DNA of 57,107 nucleotides. It comes from Bacteroidia bacterium. Lineage in GTDB: Bacteria > Bacteroidota > Bacteroidia > J057 > JAIXKT01. The translations under genes and the position numbers were made by a program. Every line of letters begins with the position of its first letter. Position 1 is the first letter of the stretch. The notes below the pieces were generated by a model, which did no database searches, was not told the origin of the DNA, and was given only the letters and a program-made list of their open reading frames with translations. The stretch lies in assembly GCA_026932145.1 (NCBI GenBank), contig JAIXKT010000032.1, forward strand, positions 1 to 57,107, written 5' to 3'. Shown piece after piece: positions 57,074 through 57,107 of the stretch.

Positions 57074-57107
57074 TAGCTAAAAAATATATTATACGATAGT
57101 GAAAAAT

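Overview
The window looks like chromosomal DNA of an aerobic, AT-rich member of the Bacteroidota. The signs are secreted proteins ending in type IX secretion (T9SS) sorting domains, -7 promoter boxes of the form TAnnTTTG (CAAAnnTA on the other strand), few Shine-Dalgarno sites, and an aa3-type cytochrome oxidase operon with two subunit III genes. The genus cannot be named from sequence alone. No rRNA, tRNA, CRISPR array, complete transposase or phage genes were seen.

Layout. 1-2.8 kb: a PAS-domain sensor running off the left edge, thiD and a small secreted protein. 2.8-7.6 kb: three sulfotransferases, a T9SS cargo protein and a GT2 glycosyltransferase, probably for decorating surface glycans. 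7.7-11.7 kb: holA, a cysteine desulfurase, purQ and a class V aminotransferase. 11.9-14.1 kb: an OmpA-family protein and a very AT-rich FkbM methyltransferase. 14.3-20.4 kb: sucA, paaN and a polyprenyl synthetase. 20.4-25.1 kb: a fused metal-binding protein/ABC ATPase, a thioredoxin-like protein and recJ. 25.2-30.1 kb: a signalling operon (PP2C phosphatase, receiver-GAF-PP2C phosphatase, unknown secreted protein) and a SIMPL-like protein. 30.4-36.5 kb: a Crp/Fnr regulator divergent from the cytochrome oxidase operon (coxB, coxA, coxC, subunit IV, second subunit III, ctaB, small CPMC protein), with a striking double TGTGA-N6-TCACA palindrome between them. 36.6-41.3 kb: sdaA, a free-standing XylR_N/V4R sensor with a 63-residue partner, a PpiD-like chaperone and rpsT. 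41.4-57 kb: three very large secreted proteins (repeat adhesin, beta-propeller protein, 2169-residue glycine-rich protein) around kbl.

The least expected feature is a family of dispersed intergenic repeats of about 100-350 bp (copies near 3.6, 12.95, 17.15, 30.15 and 50.2 kb, fragments near 23 and 45.4 kb). The fuller copies have imperfect terminal inverted repeats, and all five carry a conserved promoter-like box. Two copies abut start codons, so they probably supply the promoter and leader of those genes. Other points of interest are the SBP-ATPase fusion, the stand-alone aromatic-sensor domain that keeps a complete zinc-ligand pattern, an 11-G tract in the phosphate loop of thiD, and four genes whose promoter box lies inside the longest reading frame and so places the start further downstream.
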